From: a virus
Reading direction: 5' to 3' (one strand)
Length of the DNA stretch: 37,607 nucleotides
IMG/VR virus record: IMGVR_UViG_3300034066_000754
Span: 1-37,607 of that record
Of this stretch, positions 22,351 to 30,200 are shown one piece after another. Each line of letters begins with the position of its first letter. Positions within the stretch are counted from its first letter, which is position 1. The translations under genes were made by a program, and so were the position numbers. The notes beneath the pieces are model-generated. The model did no database searches, was not told the origin of the DNA, and saw only the letters and a list, made by a program, of their open reading frames with translations.

Positions 22351-22379
22351 AGAATACACATACTCCACAGTATGTGCAA
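22351..22379 (-). promoter_or_regulatory. Early promoter (sigma-70-like)
   Basis: Minus strand -35 TTGCAC (22379-22374), a spacer of exactly 17 bases, -10 TATTCT (22356-22351). Predicted start is near 22344, shortly before the ribosome site of the first early gene. It lies directly after the terminators that end the late region. Confidence 0.75.
22357..22376. promoter_or_regulatory. Operator-like palindrome inside the early promoter
   Basis: CACATACT and AGTATGTG are perfect 8-base arms separated by CCAC. The site fills the promoter spacer, covering the last three bases of the -35 and ending at the -10. A bound dimer would block RNA polymerase. The protein is unknown; a host factor or the RHH protein are options. 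Confidence 0.7.
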
Positions 22380-22401
22380 GGGAAAAACGCACGCCCCAAA
22401 T

Positions 22402-22432
22402 AAAAAAAGCCCCTGCCGGTTAGGGCAGGGGC
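22402..22432 (-). terminator. Late terminator 2
   Basis: GCCCCTGCC and GGCAGGGGC (nine pairs) with a six-base loop, followed on the minus strand by seven T. Near-copy of the terminator at 22467. Second stop after the late operon. Plus strand also has an ATTTT after the stem. Confidence 0.85.
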
Positions 22433-22466
22433 ATTTTGCTGACGTCGGGAATATGGTCTACAAACG

Positions 22467-22497
22467 AAAAAAGCCCCCGCCGGTTAGGGCAGGGGCT
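22467..22497 (-). terminator. Late terminator 1
   Basis: Stem of ten with one mismatch, same loop GGTTAG, six T on the minus strand. It differs from the terminator at 22402 mainly by one base in the arm. It follows the last late gene (stop at 22522) by 25 bases. Confidence 0.85.
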
Positions 22498-22521
22498 CGA
22501 GTATCTACGGCAGTGCGGGCT

Positions 22522-23124
22522 TTACCACGTCTGAATTTGTACGCGCTTCCACGCGCCGCTGGCAGTGCAGAAATACAGATAATCCACATCCCCGGCGATG
22601 GTTCCTGCCGTACACGCTGCCGCCGCTGAGGCTGGAGTCGTCGGGCCAACGACCAGAGACCAAGGCACCCAAGCTGCGCCGTTCCATCGGAGCAGTTGCC
22701 CCAGAGATGCGCCCTGCTGCCGGATCTGCGACGGCAGAAACAGCACGGTTGGCGTCGGCACGGTCGTGGAGCGGATCGCGCGGATGGTGGTCGCGCCGGT
22801 CGGGACCACCCAGGTTTCTGACCAGCCCGCGCCACTCGTGGGCGAATAGCGGGCCGTGTACGACGTCCCGGTGGGCGTGATGGCGTCGTTGGGGTAGAGC
22901 GTGATACTGAACGCGCCGTTCGCCACGGTCACAGTCTGCGACCAGCCGGAGAGCGTTTCCGAGCCAGCGTACAGCGGCTGACTCGTCGCCGGGTTGTTCA
23001 ATGTCACGACGACCGCACCGCTCCAGTTGCCGCCCATGGGCGTTTTGATAGTGTCGGTGATAGTCACGGTCGTCTGCGCGTGCAGCATCGCCCCGGCAAA
23101 GGCCAGGTAGAGAAGGTATTTCAT
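22522..23124 (-). CDS. Exported protein of the late region, signal peptide
   Basis: The product is 200 residues. It starts MKYLLYLAFAGAMLHA, followed by QTTVTITDTIKTPMG, a typical Sec signal with cleavage near residues 16-17. The body is beta-rich, Thr/Ser-rich (VTVANGAFSITLYPND), and the C-terminal part contains LGQLLRWNGAAWVPW, similar to short modules at the end of fibre proteins. It may be an exported fibre-like or surface protein. Last late gene before the terminators. Confidence 0.65.
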   Translation of the reverse strand: MKYLLYLAFAGAMLHAQTTVTITDTIKTPMGGNWSGAVVVTLNNPATSQPLYAGSETLSGWSQTVTVANGAFSITLYPNDAITPTGTSYTARYSPTSGAGWSETWVVPTGATTIRAIRSTTVPTPTVLFLPSQIRQQGASLGQLLRWNGAAWVPWSLVVGPTTPASAAAACTAGTIAGDVDYLYFCTASGAWKRVQIQTW

Positions 23125-23135
23125 GGGTGGGGCTC

Positions 23136-23525
23136 CTATTTGTTCGTTTCCGCGTTGACCTTAGCCAATGCGTCGGTGAGGAATTTCGGCAAGCGCCAGC
23201 CAGCGCGGCCGACGTTCTCGGCGATGCTGATAAGTTCAGTGGCACAGAACCAAGTCGCCATCATGCTTGCGAGGTCGAAGCCGATGGGATGGGCTGCAAC
23301 AAAGGCATGAATCGCGGCGATCAACAGCAGCGCCACGGCCTTTTTGACGAATCCTCGGCGCGATACGTCCGACGACACCGCGCCGGAGGACCACGCCACG
23401 AGAAAGCCCGTAGCAAAGTCGATGGCTTGCAGGATCAGGAGTGCTTGCAGTGCCACGCTCATTGACAGAAACACCCCCATTAATGCGCCCGGTAGGGCCA
23501 GGATCATCTTTTTCGCTGCGGTCAT
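23136..23525 (-). CDS. Holin (phage holin 4 family-like)
   Basis: The product is 129 residues with membrane segments near 8-28, 29-48, 65-83 and 85-105. The features AIDFATGFLVAW and AENVGRAGWRLPKFL match the toxin-secretion/phage-lysis holin family. It should permeabilise the inner membrane at lysis. ATG overlaps the upstream stop by ATGA. Confidence 0.8.
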   Translation of the reverse strand: MTAAKKMILALPGALMGVFLSMSVALQALLILQAIDFATGFLVAWSSGAVSSDVSRRGFVKKAVALLLIAAIHAFVAAHPIGFDLASMMATWFCATELISIAENVGRAGWRLPKFLTDALAKVNAETNK

Positions 23526-23848
23526 TCCGGCTTCCCTCCCACGGCTTTCGTAATCAGCACCTGGAACTCAGCGAGCTTCTGCATCGCGTCGGCCAAGGCT
23601 TCCTCGTCGATGATTTCCTTCCCCGTCAGCCGCTCTACTTCGCGGGCCATCAGCGGGGCGGACCATTCGAGCGTGCGCATGGCGTTCTGCAGCTTCTCCG
23701 GGCCACTGCCGCCCGCCTGCTCCGCGGCGGTCACCGCGCTGTAGACCGTCTGCGCCAGCGCATTGAGCGGCGGCGGCGTGAACATCAGCGCGATGGGCGC
23801 GGCGGTCTTTACCCCGCGCCCCAGTTTTTTCAGCCAGCCCCAAGCCAT
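23522..23848 (-). CDS. Unknown protein, lysis region
   Basis: The product is 108 residues: WGWLKKLGRGVKTAAPIALM at the N-terminus, then helical, acidic. ATG overlaps the upstream stop by one base (TAATG) and its stop overlaps the holin ATG. It may assist the holin or the lytic enzyme; no motif seen. Confidence 0.55.
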   Translation of the reverse strand: MAWGWLKKLGRGVKTAAPIALMFTPPPLNALAQTVYSAVTAAEQAGGSGPEKLQNAMRTLEWSAPLMAREVERLTGKEIIDEEALADAMQKLAEFQVLITKAVGGKPE

Positions 23849-24240
23849 TACGGCCGCTCCAGGTCGTTGTACACGCGCCGGTAGCCATCCTCGCCATTCA
23901 CGGCAATCTGGTAGGCGGCGTCGTGGACCTCGATCATGCGCTCGAACGTGCCCATGTCGTAGCGGAGGTGCAGGTGGATTGGCTTGTCAGGCGGGAAGCC
24001 TTCGCGGACCATCTCTTCGGCGTCGAAGTACGTCTCGCCGAGCCCGCCACCGTTAGCGATCAGCAACGGCGTCGGCAGGCCCATGCCGTTGCGATACCGC
24101 ATGGACTTCGCGGAAAGCTCCTCGGCGAGCAACCGGCCCTCCTGCACGGTGGCCGTGTCGGTGTCTAGCTTCCCGGCGAAGGTCGCCTGATATTTCTTCA
24201 GAATGTCGGGCTTGCCGACTTTTACGATGCGATCAAACAT
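23848..24240 (-). CDS. Unknown protein, lysis region
   Basis: The product is 130 residues from ATG at 24240, with GGAG upstream. It contains IQ-like helical N-terminus (KKYQATFAGKLDTDTATVQ) and HLHLRYDMGTFERMIEVHDA near the end. No family recognised. Confidence 0.55.
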   Translation of the reverse strand: MFDRIVKVGKPDILKKYQATFAGKLDTDTATVQEGRLLAEELSAKSMRYRNGMGLPTPLLIANGGGLGETYFDAEEMVREGFPPDKPIHLHLRYDMGTFERMIEVHDAAYQIAVNGEDGYRRVYNDLERP

Positions 24241-24697
24241 TTTCAGTCTCCAATGTTTCAATGGTTTCGGGTTCGCCAAACGTAGCCGCCAAGAGCCATA
24301 TCTGCCGCATGTCGTCATCGGCCACACGCAAGCATCCGAACGTGGGCCGCAGGTATGCCCAAGCCGCAGAGCGTCCCGGTGCCCCGCCGTGCAGCCAGAT
24401 GCCGGAGCGTTTCGACGCCCGCAGCGCGTCCCCGCTGATCGGGTTCATGGTTATGACCGCATGTACACCGTAGGTTGACGCCGGAGCCACTGGGCCGCGC
24501 TTCCCGCACTGCCACAGCCCCGTAGGCGTGTCGCCGAACGGCAACAGAGGGTTCCTGGTCGGGTTGCCTTCCTGACGCGCCCTTGCGTTGTCGGAGCGGC
24601 CCAGGACCGGGCAGCGGTGGATTACCGCGCCATCGTCGAGGGCCACGAGTTCGCCGGGGATGTCGCGATTCTTGGGGAGGGTTGCGCGGAGGATCAC
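24233..24697 (-). CDS. L,D-transpeptidase (YkuD-like) domain protein
   Basis: The product is 154 residues. PTGLWQCG, YGVHAVITMNP and especially IWLHGG with His103 and TFGCLRV with Cys122 give the YkuD catalytic pattern H...[ST]xGCxR. YkuD enzymes act on peptidoglycan stem peptides through the Cys. No signal peptide is seen, so release probably relies on the holin nearby. As the only peptidoglycan enzyme I can identify here, it is the best candidate for the lytic enzyme or for a cell-wall modifier. Confidence 0.75.
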   Translation of the reverse strand: MILRATLPKNRDIPGELVALDDGAVIHRCPVLGRSDNARARQEGNPTRNPLLPFGDTPTGLWQCGKRGPVAPASTYGVHAVITMNPISGDALRASKRSGIWLHGGAPGRSAAWAYLRPTFGCLRVADDDMRQIWLLAATFGEPETIETLETENV

Positions 24698-24930
24698 GGC
24701 TTCACCCGATAGTGCGGGACGCGCCGCACCCCGGCAGGCGTCTGGACTTTGAACTCGCGCATCTCAACGCGGCCCGCCGGAATGCCGGAGGAAAGCAGTG
24801 TTGACGTATGCGGGCGGCTCAGGCTCCAGGCTTCGGCCCACTGTTGGCAGGTTCGCCAGCCGTCCGGGACAGTTTCGACGCTGCCCGAGATTTCGCGCCG
24901 GAGTAGGGCGAGGGCTTCTAGAGCATCCAT
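24694..24930 (-). CDS. Small protein with helix-turn-helix look
   Basis: The product is 78 residues: GWRTCQQWAEAWSLSRPHTS resembles the first part of a winged helix, followed by a beta wing (RVEMREFKVQTPAGVRRV). GGAGG lies seven bases before the ATG. Within the lysis/late region, a regulatory role is possible but unproven. Confidence 0.5.
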   Translation of the reverse strand: MDALEALALLRREISGSVETVPDGWRTCQQWAEAWSLSRPHTSTLLSSGIPAGRVEMREFKVQTPAGVRRVPHYRVKP

Positions 24931-25646
24931 CGGACATCCTCCTTTTCGCCGTGCTTGCAGTCCCAGGATTCGAGGTATAAGTGCGAGTGCGTGTCACTGA
25001 AGTAGCCCCAGACCATGCCGTGCTTCCAGCGAAGCGTATTCCGCCGATCTGCCGCATAACCGAACTTGTCTGGGTCACCCATCATTCCGACGCACCACGC
25101 TTGATCCGCTTCAGTATTCCGAGCGATAGCAGTTCCTGGGACGTGGAGATGAGCAATTACACAGCGCCCATAGGCCTCGGCGTGATCCCGGATGGCCTGC
25201 TCGTTGTACATCCAGCCGTGGCCCCAAAGCGTCCCGCCGAACTCGTGCCAGCCGCCGCGCTGCCGGTAGGGCTTGACGATTGTTCCATTCTCCCGATCTA
25301 CTTCGGCCAAGTCGTTGAACAGCGCCGATGCTGCAAAGCGGATGATCTTGTTTGGGTGATTCGATAGCTTCGTCACCCGGTTGTCGTGGTTCCCGAAGCA
25401 ACGATGGGTAGGTTGGTACATCTCCAACCAACGCTTGGACGCCGCGAAGTCTTCGACCAGATCCTGGTCCAAGTCTCCGGCCCCGGCCCCAGTCCGGAAC
25501 GCGGCCCAATCGTTGATGTCGCCGAGATCAAGCGAGACGTCGGGTTCGAACTGCCGCTTGAACTCTACGACGGCAGCAGCAGCAACCGGGCATATCAATG
25601 GGCCGTGAGTACAACCCACGGCCATGATCTTGCGCCAGGAGGACAT
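24918..25646 (-). CDS. Metallophosphoesterase
   Basis: The product is 242 residues with the calcineurin-like motifs in order: GCTHG (11-15, lacking the usual D), LGDIND (41-46), FGNHDNR (84-90), GHGW (142-145), and HLH (166-168). It should hydrolyse phosphoesters with two metal ions. Substrate is unknown; related phage proteins are found in nucleic-acid and host-takeover contexts, but this one sits among late exported proteins. Small variation in motif I (C at the D position) may alter activity. Confidence 0.9.
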   Translation of the reverse strand: MSSWRKIMAVGCTHGPLICPVAAAAVVEFKRQFEPDVSLDLGDINDWAAFRTGAGAGDLDQDLVEDFAASKRWLEMYQPTHRCFGNHDNRVTKLSNHPNKIIRFAASALFNDLAEVDRENGTIVKPYRQRGGWHEFGGTLWGHGWMYNEQAIRDHAEAYGRCVIAHLHVPGTAIARNTEADQAWCVGMMGDPDKFGYAADRRNTLRWKHGMVWGYFSDTHSHLYLESWDCKHGEKEDVRWML

Positions 25647-25649
25647 CGG

Positions 25650-26075
25650 CTACGGGACCGCCACCTTCGCCGACTCCCGCAATTCCGTCACCTCAACCGC
25701 CACGATCTCGACCTCGCCCAACACCCAGCCCGCGCCGGATTCATACGTTTCGTGGGCGTCGGTGTATTTCACCAGCGTGTCCAGGTGGCCGTCCTTGCGG
25801 AAGGTCATGGCGATGCGATAGGCGCGGATGGTCGGGTCGGAAGACCGCACCCATACCTGCTGGCCCTTCTCGTTGGGGAACATTGTTGCGCCGGTCGTCT
25901 TCCGCAGCATCGGGTAGTCGATGCACTGCACCCGAACGTAGCCGGTGGCCGTTTTCGTTTCGCGACCGCAGAGGTCGGAGGGTTGCGCGGAGGCCACCGC
26001 AGCCCATGCGAAGCACGCGGCCAGAGCGATGACCGCAAACGTGAACAGGTCAATGAGGAACGTCCGAATACTCAT
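25650..26075 (-). CDS. Exported or membrane-anchored protein
   Basis: The product is 141 residues from ATG at 26075, overlapping the previous TAA by one base. Residues 1-29 end in AVASA before QPSDLC, a Sec signal or anchor. The body has two Cys (LCGRET and RVQCIDYP) that could form a disulphide in the periplasm, and a beta-rich C-terminus. No family recognised. Confidence 0.6.
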   Translation of the reverse strand: MSIRTFLIDLFTFAVIALAACFAWAAVASAQPSDLCGRETKTATGYVRVQCIDYPMLRKTTGATMFPNEKGQQVWVRSSDPTIRAYRIAMTFRKDGHLDTLVKYTDAHETYESGAGWVLGEVEIVAVEVTELRESAKVAVP

Positions 26076-26338
26076 TACTTCTTCACCTCCGCCTTCGCCT
26101 CGGCCTTCTTCACCGACGCCGTGGCCTGGTCGAACTGGCACGCGGCAAGGTCGATCCCAGCGCGCTTGCAAGCGGACTCGAAGACCTTCTGCGCGTCGGC
26201 CTGGATGTCTTTCTTCTGGCTCTCGAGCAGCGCCAGCTTGAGTTGCGCGTTTTCGAGGGCGAGCTTTTCCTCGTTGGTGAGCGGAGTCTGCCCGAGGGCA
26301 AGCGCCGCAATGGTCAGTGTCAGTGTGATGGTACGCAT
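26075..26338 (-). CDS. Exported coiled-coil protein
   Basis: The product is 87 residues: signal MRTITLTLTIAALALG then QTPLTNEEKLALENA, a long helical coil, Cys in ESACKRAGIDLAACQFD, and a Lys/Ala-rich end. The size and anatomy resemble small periplasmic proteins, perhaps spanin-like, but no lipobox is present. Confidence 0.6.
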   Translation of the reverse strand: MRTITLTLTIAALALGQTPLTNEEKLALENAQLKLALLESQKKDIQADAQKVFESACKRAGIDLAACQFDQATASVKKAEAKAEVKK

Positions 26339-26342
26339 AAAA

Positions 26343-26735
26343 TCATTGCGCCTTTGCCGCATCGAACAGGGCCTTCCGCGCCGTTTCGATAGCAGTTTCG
26401 CGGGCTTTGAGATCGTCGATCAGCGGCTTGAGTTGGGAGGATGGATACAGCAACGCGAGCTCCTTCGCCTTCTCGATTACGAGGGCGCGGACGTACAGCG
26501 CGGGGTTCGCGAACTTCGCGCGGCAGTTGATCTTGTTGCCGTCGGCGTCCAGGTCGCATGCCTGTTCTGCCGCGATGGACTGCTGCAGAATCTGCAAGCC
26601 GGCTGCGGCTGGTGGGCCAGTGATGACAGATTCATGCTTCGTCCCGTCTGGCATTGTGACTACGATGCGAAGCGCGGACTTATCTTGGGCAAGCGCGAAC
26701 GCCGCGAAAATTAAGAGTAGTAGGGTGGTACGCAT
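26343..26735 (-). CDS. Exported protein with signal peptide
   Basis: The product is 130 residues. MRTTLLLLIFAAFALA precedes QDKSALRIVVTMPDG, a typical signal and cleavage. It has two Cys (EQACDLDADGNKINC) and a helical C-terminal half. Its signal sequence resembles that of the 26338 protein. Function unknown. Confidence 0.6.
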   Translation of the reverse strand: MRTTLLLLIFAAFALAQDKSALRIVVTMPDGTKHESVITGPPAAAGLQILQQSIAAEQACDLDADGNKINCRAKFANPALYVRALVIEKAKELALLYPSSQLKPLIDDLKARETAIETARKALFDAAKAQ

Positions 26736-26741
26736 AAATCT

Positions 26742-27272
26742 TTACCGGGCAGGTTCCCAGATGTAGGTCACCGTGAACGACGGTTCGCAGTGGATCGGCA
26801 CTTCCAGCGTGTTAAGCCACGCAGCCATTTTCACGACCAGGACGTGATCGGCTTCGAGGAGTCCACCAGCTGAAACATCATCGTTAAACGCAGCGCGGGC
26901 TGGCTTGCCGCTCGTTGCTACCTGGACATAGAGCATCGTGTTGTCTGCTGCCCAATCGGCGCGAACGGAGCCATCAGGCGCGGTCGTGGTCAGCCCAAAT
27001 AATGCGCCCGCGTAACCCATGCGGTAGTCTGCCGCCTGAAGGCGTTTCGGCCATATCAGGAAGTCGCCTTGAGCCTTCAGGATTCGTACCCGATGGCCTA
27101 CTGGCGGCTTGAACGTGATCCGGTGCAGGGTGTACCCCGCACGGCCCCAAGTGTCCTGTCGAGTGTCGAGGTCGCCGAGGATGTCCGATGAAAAGTTTGT
27201 CGCCAACATACACGGCGCTTGGCGCGTGCAGGAAAAAGCAGGAAGAGAAAACAGGAGTAAGAGTAGTATCAT
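26742..27272 (-). CDS. Exported protein, possible lipoprotein
   Basis: The product is 176 residues: MILLLLLFSLPAFSC gives a short signal ending at a Cys, close to but not a perfect lipobox, then a beta-rich body (YTLHRITFKPPVGHRVRIL). ATG overlaps the fibre stop (TGATG). It may be a periplasmic or outer-membrane fibre partner, or an o-spanin-like protein. No family recognised. Confidence 0.6.
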   Translation of the reverse strand: MILLLLLFSLPAFSCTRQAPCMLATNFSSDILGDLDTRQDTWGRAGYTLHRITFKPPVGHRVRILKAQGDFLIWPKRLQAADYRMGYAGALFGLTTTAPDGSVRADWAADNTMLYVQVATSGKPARAAFNDDVSAGGLLEADHVLVVKMAAWLNTLEVPIHCEPSFTVTYIWEPAR

Positions 27273-30200
27273 CACATAGCCACCTTGCGAGTTGCCCCGC
27301 CGTTGCAAACTTGAAGTTCGTTCGTATCGGTCCTAAAGCCGATCCACCCATTAGTCACGCCAGAACAGGAAGCGTCACCGCCAGAGAAGGTGCGGATGTA
27401 GAAGTTGCCCGACCCGACGAAAATGGTTGAATTCGTGCCTGATGCCGTCGATATGCCGCCGTTGGCCGTGATTGCGCCGCTAAACGTACCGGTGCCAAGG
27501 TTGGTCAGATTCCGGCTGCTGTCCATCCACTGAGTACCGTTCATAAATGCCGAGGTGGACAGGTACAGCGTTCGCCATGGCGTACCGGAGTAGCCAAGAT
27601 CTCCGTTACTACTGCCGACGTCCAGCGGGTACAGAGTGCCACGAATGCCCCACTGCGTATTACTCGCACTGACAACAACGATACTCATTTCGGTCTGGCC
27701 ACCAGACCCAGAATCGAGGAAATAGGTCGAAGCCCCGTTAAGCCGATGACGCCAGAAACTAGTGACCGTTGTCCCGTTTGCGATTTCTAGATTCGCAGTG
27801 TTGACGAACTGCCCGTAGATATTCCTGAACCGCGTCGAAGACCCGATGTCATAAGCGTCCGTAGTTGTAGCGGCAATCGATGCCGTGAAAGTCTTCGTGC
27901 CGGTTATCGTCTGGTTGGTGTTGGTCGTAACGCAAGTAGCGCAAGCGCCCAGCGGCTCCCATGTCCCATCCCCGCTGCCGTTCGAGGTCAGAACTCGCCC
28001 CGCCGCCGCGCCAGCGGTCAGCCGGAGCCCCGTACTGAGGTACAGCGTTCGCCATGGCGTACCGGAGTAGCCAAGATCTCCGTTACTGCCGCCGACGTTC
28101 AGCGGGTACAGGGTCCCTCTAAACCCAGCCCCGGAGTTGGTAGAACTCAGGGTCTCTAGCCTTACCTCAAGCTGTGACGCCGAGCCGCTCGATATCTCAT
28201 AAGCGGAGGCGGAGTTGAGATTATGCCGCCAGAATGACGCCACGGTGATTCCGTTGGCGACTTCGATATTTGCGGCATTCACCGCCTGCCCGTAGATATT
28301 CCTGAAGCGGGAAGAAGATCCGATATCATGCGTATCAGTCGCGCTCGCCGCCAACGAACCGCCGAACGTCGTAATACCGGACACCGTAGCCGTCCCCGCC
28401 ACAGCCAACCCCGCCGCATTCACGACCACGGAAGCCGTCCGCGTCGCCGCGCCGTTGGCGGTGGTTTCCAAGCGCAGTTCCGTGCCCTGCGCTGATCCCG
28501 GCGTCCAGTTCTGCGTGGCGAATGCCGTGATGTTCGCGCCGTTGTAATTAGTCCCGCCTGTCCTTAACCCGAAGGCATAAAACGCAAGCCGGTCGCCCGA
28601 TGCCGGAGCGGTCTCAATAGCCGCCTGGATGCCCGCGCCGCCCGATGGCGAAGGCGTGCCGGAGTTGTGGATGCGGAGGCCGTTCACGTCCACAGCACGG
28701 CTGAACAGCGTTGCTGTGGTCAGGTCCGTCGAGCCGACTGCGAGGGCCCCCGCAAAGGTCGAGGTGTTACCGAACGTCGCCGCGCCGGTAGCGCGAAACG
28801 TGCCGGATACGTCGAGCTTCGCGGACGGAGATGTACACCCGACGCAAACCGAGCCACCAGAATTCACCAGAGCGATGTCCCGCCAAGCCACACCCTGCGA
28901 AAGTGCATTGATGGAAAAGTACGGCGTCGCGGCTGAAGCAACGAACGCCAGAAATGCACCTTGGCCGGGGGCTCCGGTGTCTCCGTTTCCGATGTGGAGC
29001 GTCGTATCGGCGGTATTCGTCCCGCTGTAAACCTTCGCAGTGGCTCCGATCACTTCGAGCGCGTGCGCTGGAGTCGACGTATTGATGCCCAGGGAGCCTG
29101 CCACGGTCGCGCCTGATGCGCGGGCAACTACCGATGCTGTCCGCGTCGCCGCGCCGTTGGCGGTGGTTTCCAAGCGCAGTTCGGTGCCTTGCGCCGAACC
29201 AAGCGTCCAGGTTTGGGTCGTGAAGGCAGTCACCGACGCGCCGTTGTAGCGGGTGCCGGAGACGAAGCTGCCGAAGCTGTAGAACGCGAGCCGATCCCCG
29301 CTGGAAGGCGTCGATTCCATCGCCGCCTGAATCCCAGCGCCAGCCGTGCTCGATGACGTTCCACTGTTGTGGATGGCGAGGACGTTGACGTCGGAAGTTC
29401 GCGCCAGCAGACGAGCGATTGATGTCGTCGTGTCGCCAATTGCGACGTTTCCGGTGTTGTAGTAGAGGTCGCTCCCGCTCACCACCCACGGCGACGTAGC
29501 AGGCGTGGCCCAGTCGCCGCTGCCATCGGTGCCGGTGGCGGTCCAGACTTGGCCTACGGTCGAGGAAGTCCCGAGTTTCACGGTGCCCGCGAAATCCACG
29601 TCATAGCCCCAGATCTTCCCCATGCGAACCGACGAGGAGCCGATCGGCGTCCCGCCGTCCGTGCCGCCCGCAAATGCAGTCGTCGCCGTGATGGTTCCGG
29701 CCGTCGCGGAGCCCGCGCTCAATGCGTTCGTGATGGTGGCAGCATCGCCCCAGATGGACAACCAACGCGCGGAGGTATTGCCAAGCGTCGGCATTGCCGA
29801 GTCGTTCACCGCGTCGCCGTCTGCCGTGGCGCGCTGAGCGGGCCGGAGTTCGCCGAACACGCGAACATAGTTCGCCGCGCTGGATGCCTCTTGCCGTACC
29901 GCTTGCAATGCACGAGAGCCGCCATTGTCGCGGAGAGTCCACGCGCTCGTTACGGTCGTCGCGTTTGCCCGTTGGTCCCAGAATGCCGTGCCGCCGAGGA
30001 TGTCCGAGATCTCCAGCTTGCGGACCTTCGTGTAGGCGGCCGCCACGCCACCGGGGGCCGCGTTGATGTTTTCGACGTTGAGAGTCTGGAAATAGTTCGT
30101 CGCGTCCCCGATATCCGCCGTCGAAGGCGACGTCGTGAGCATGTGCGAGGAGATCGTAGCCGTCCCCGCAACAGCAAGCGTACTCCCCAACGTCACCGCC

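Noticed and set aside
22327-22392. Longer start (22392) for the first early gene
   Set aside because: It would begin upstream of the promoter's predicted start site, so that codon would not be in the transcript.
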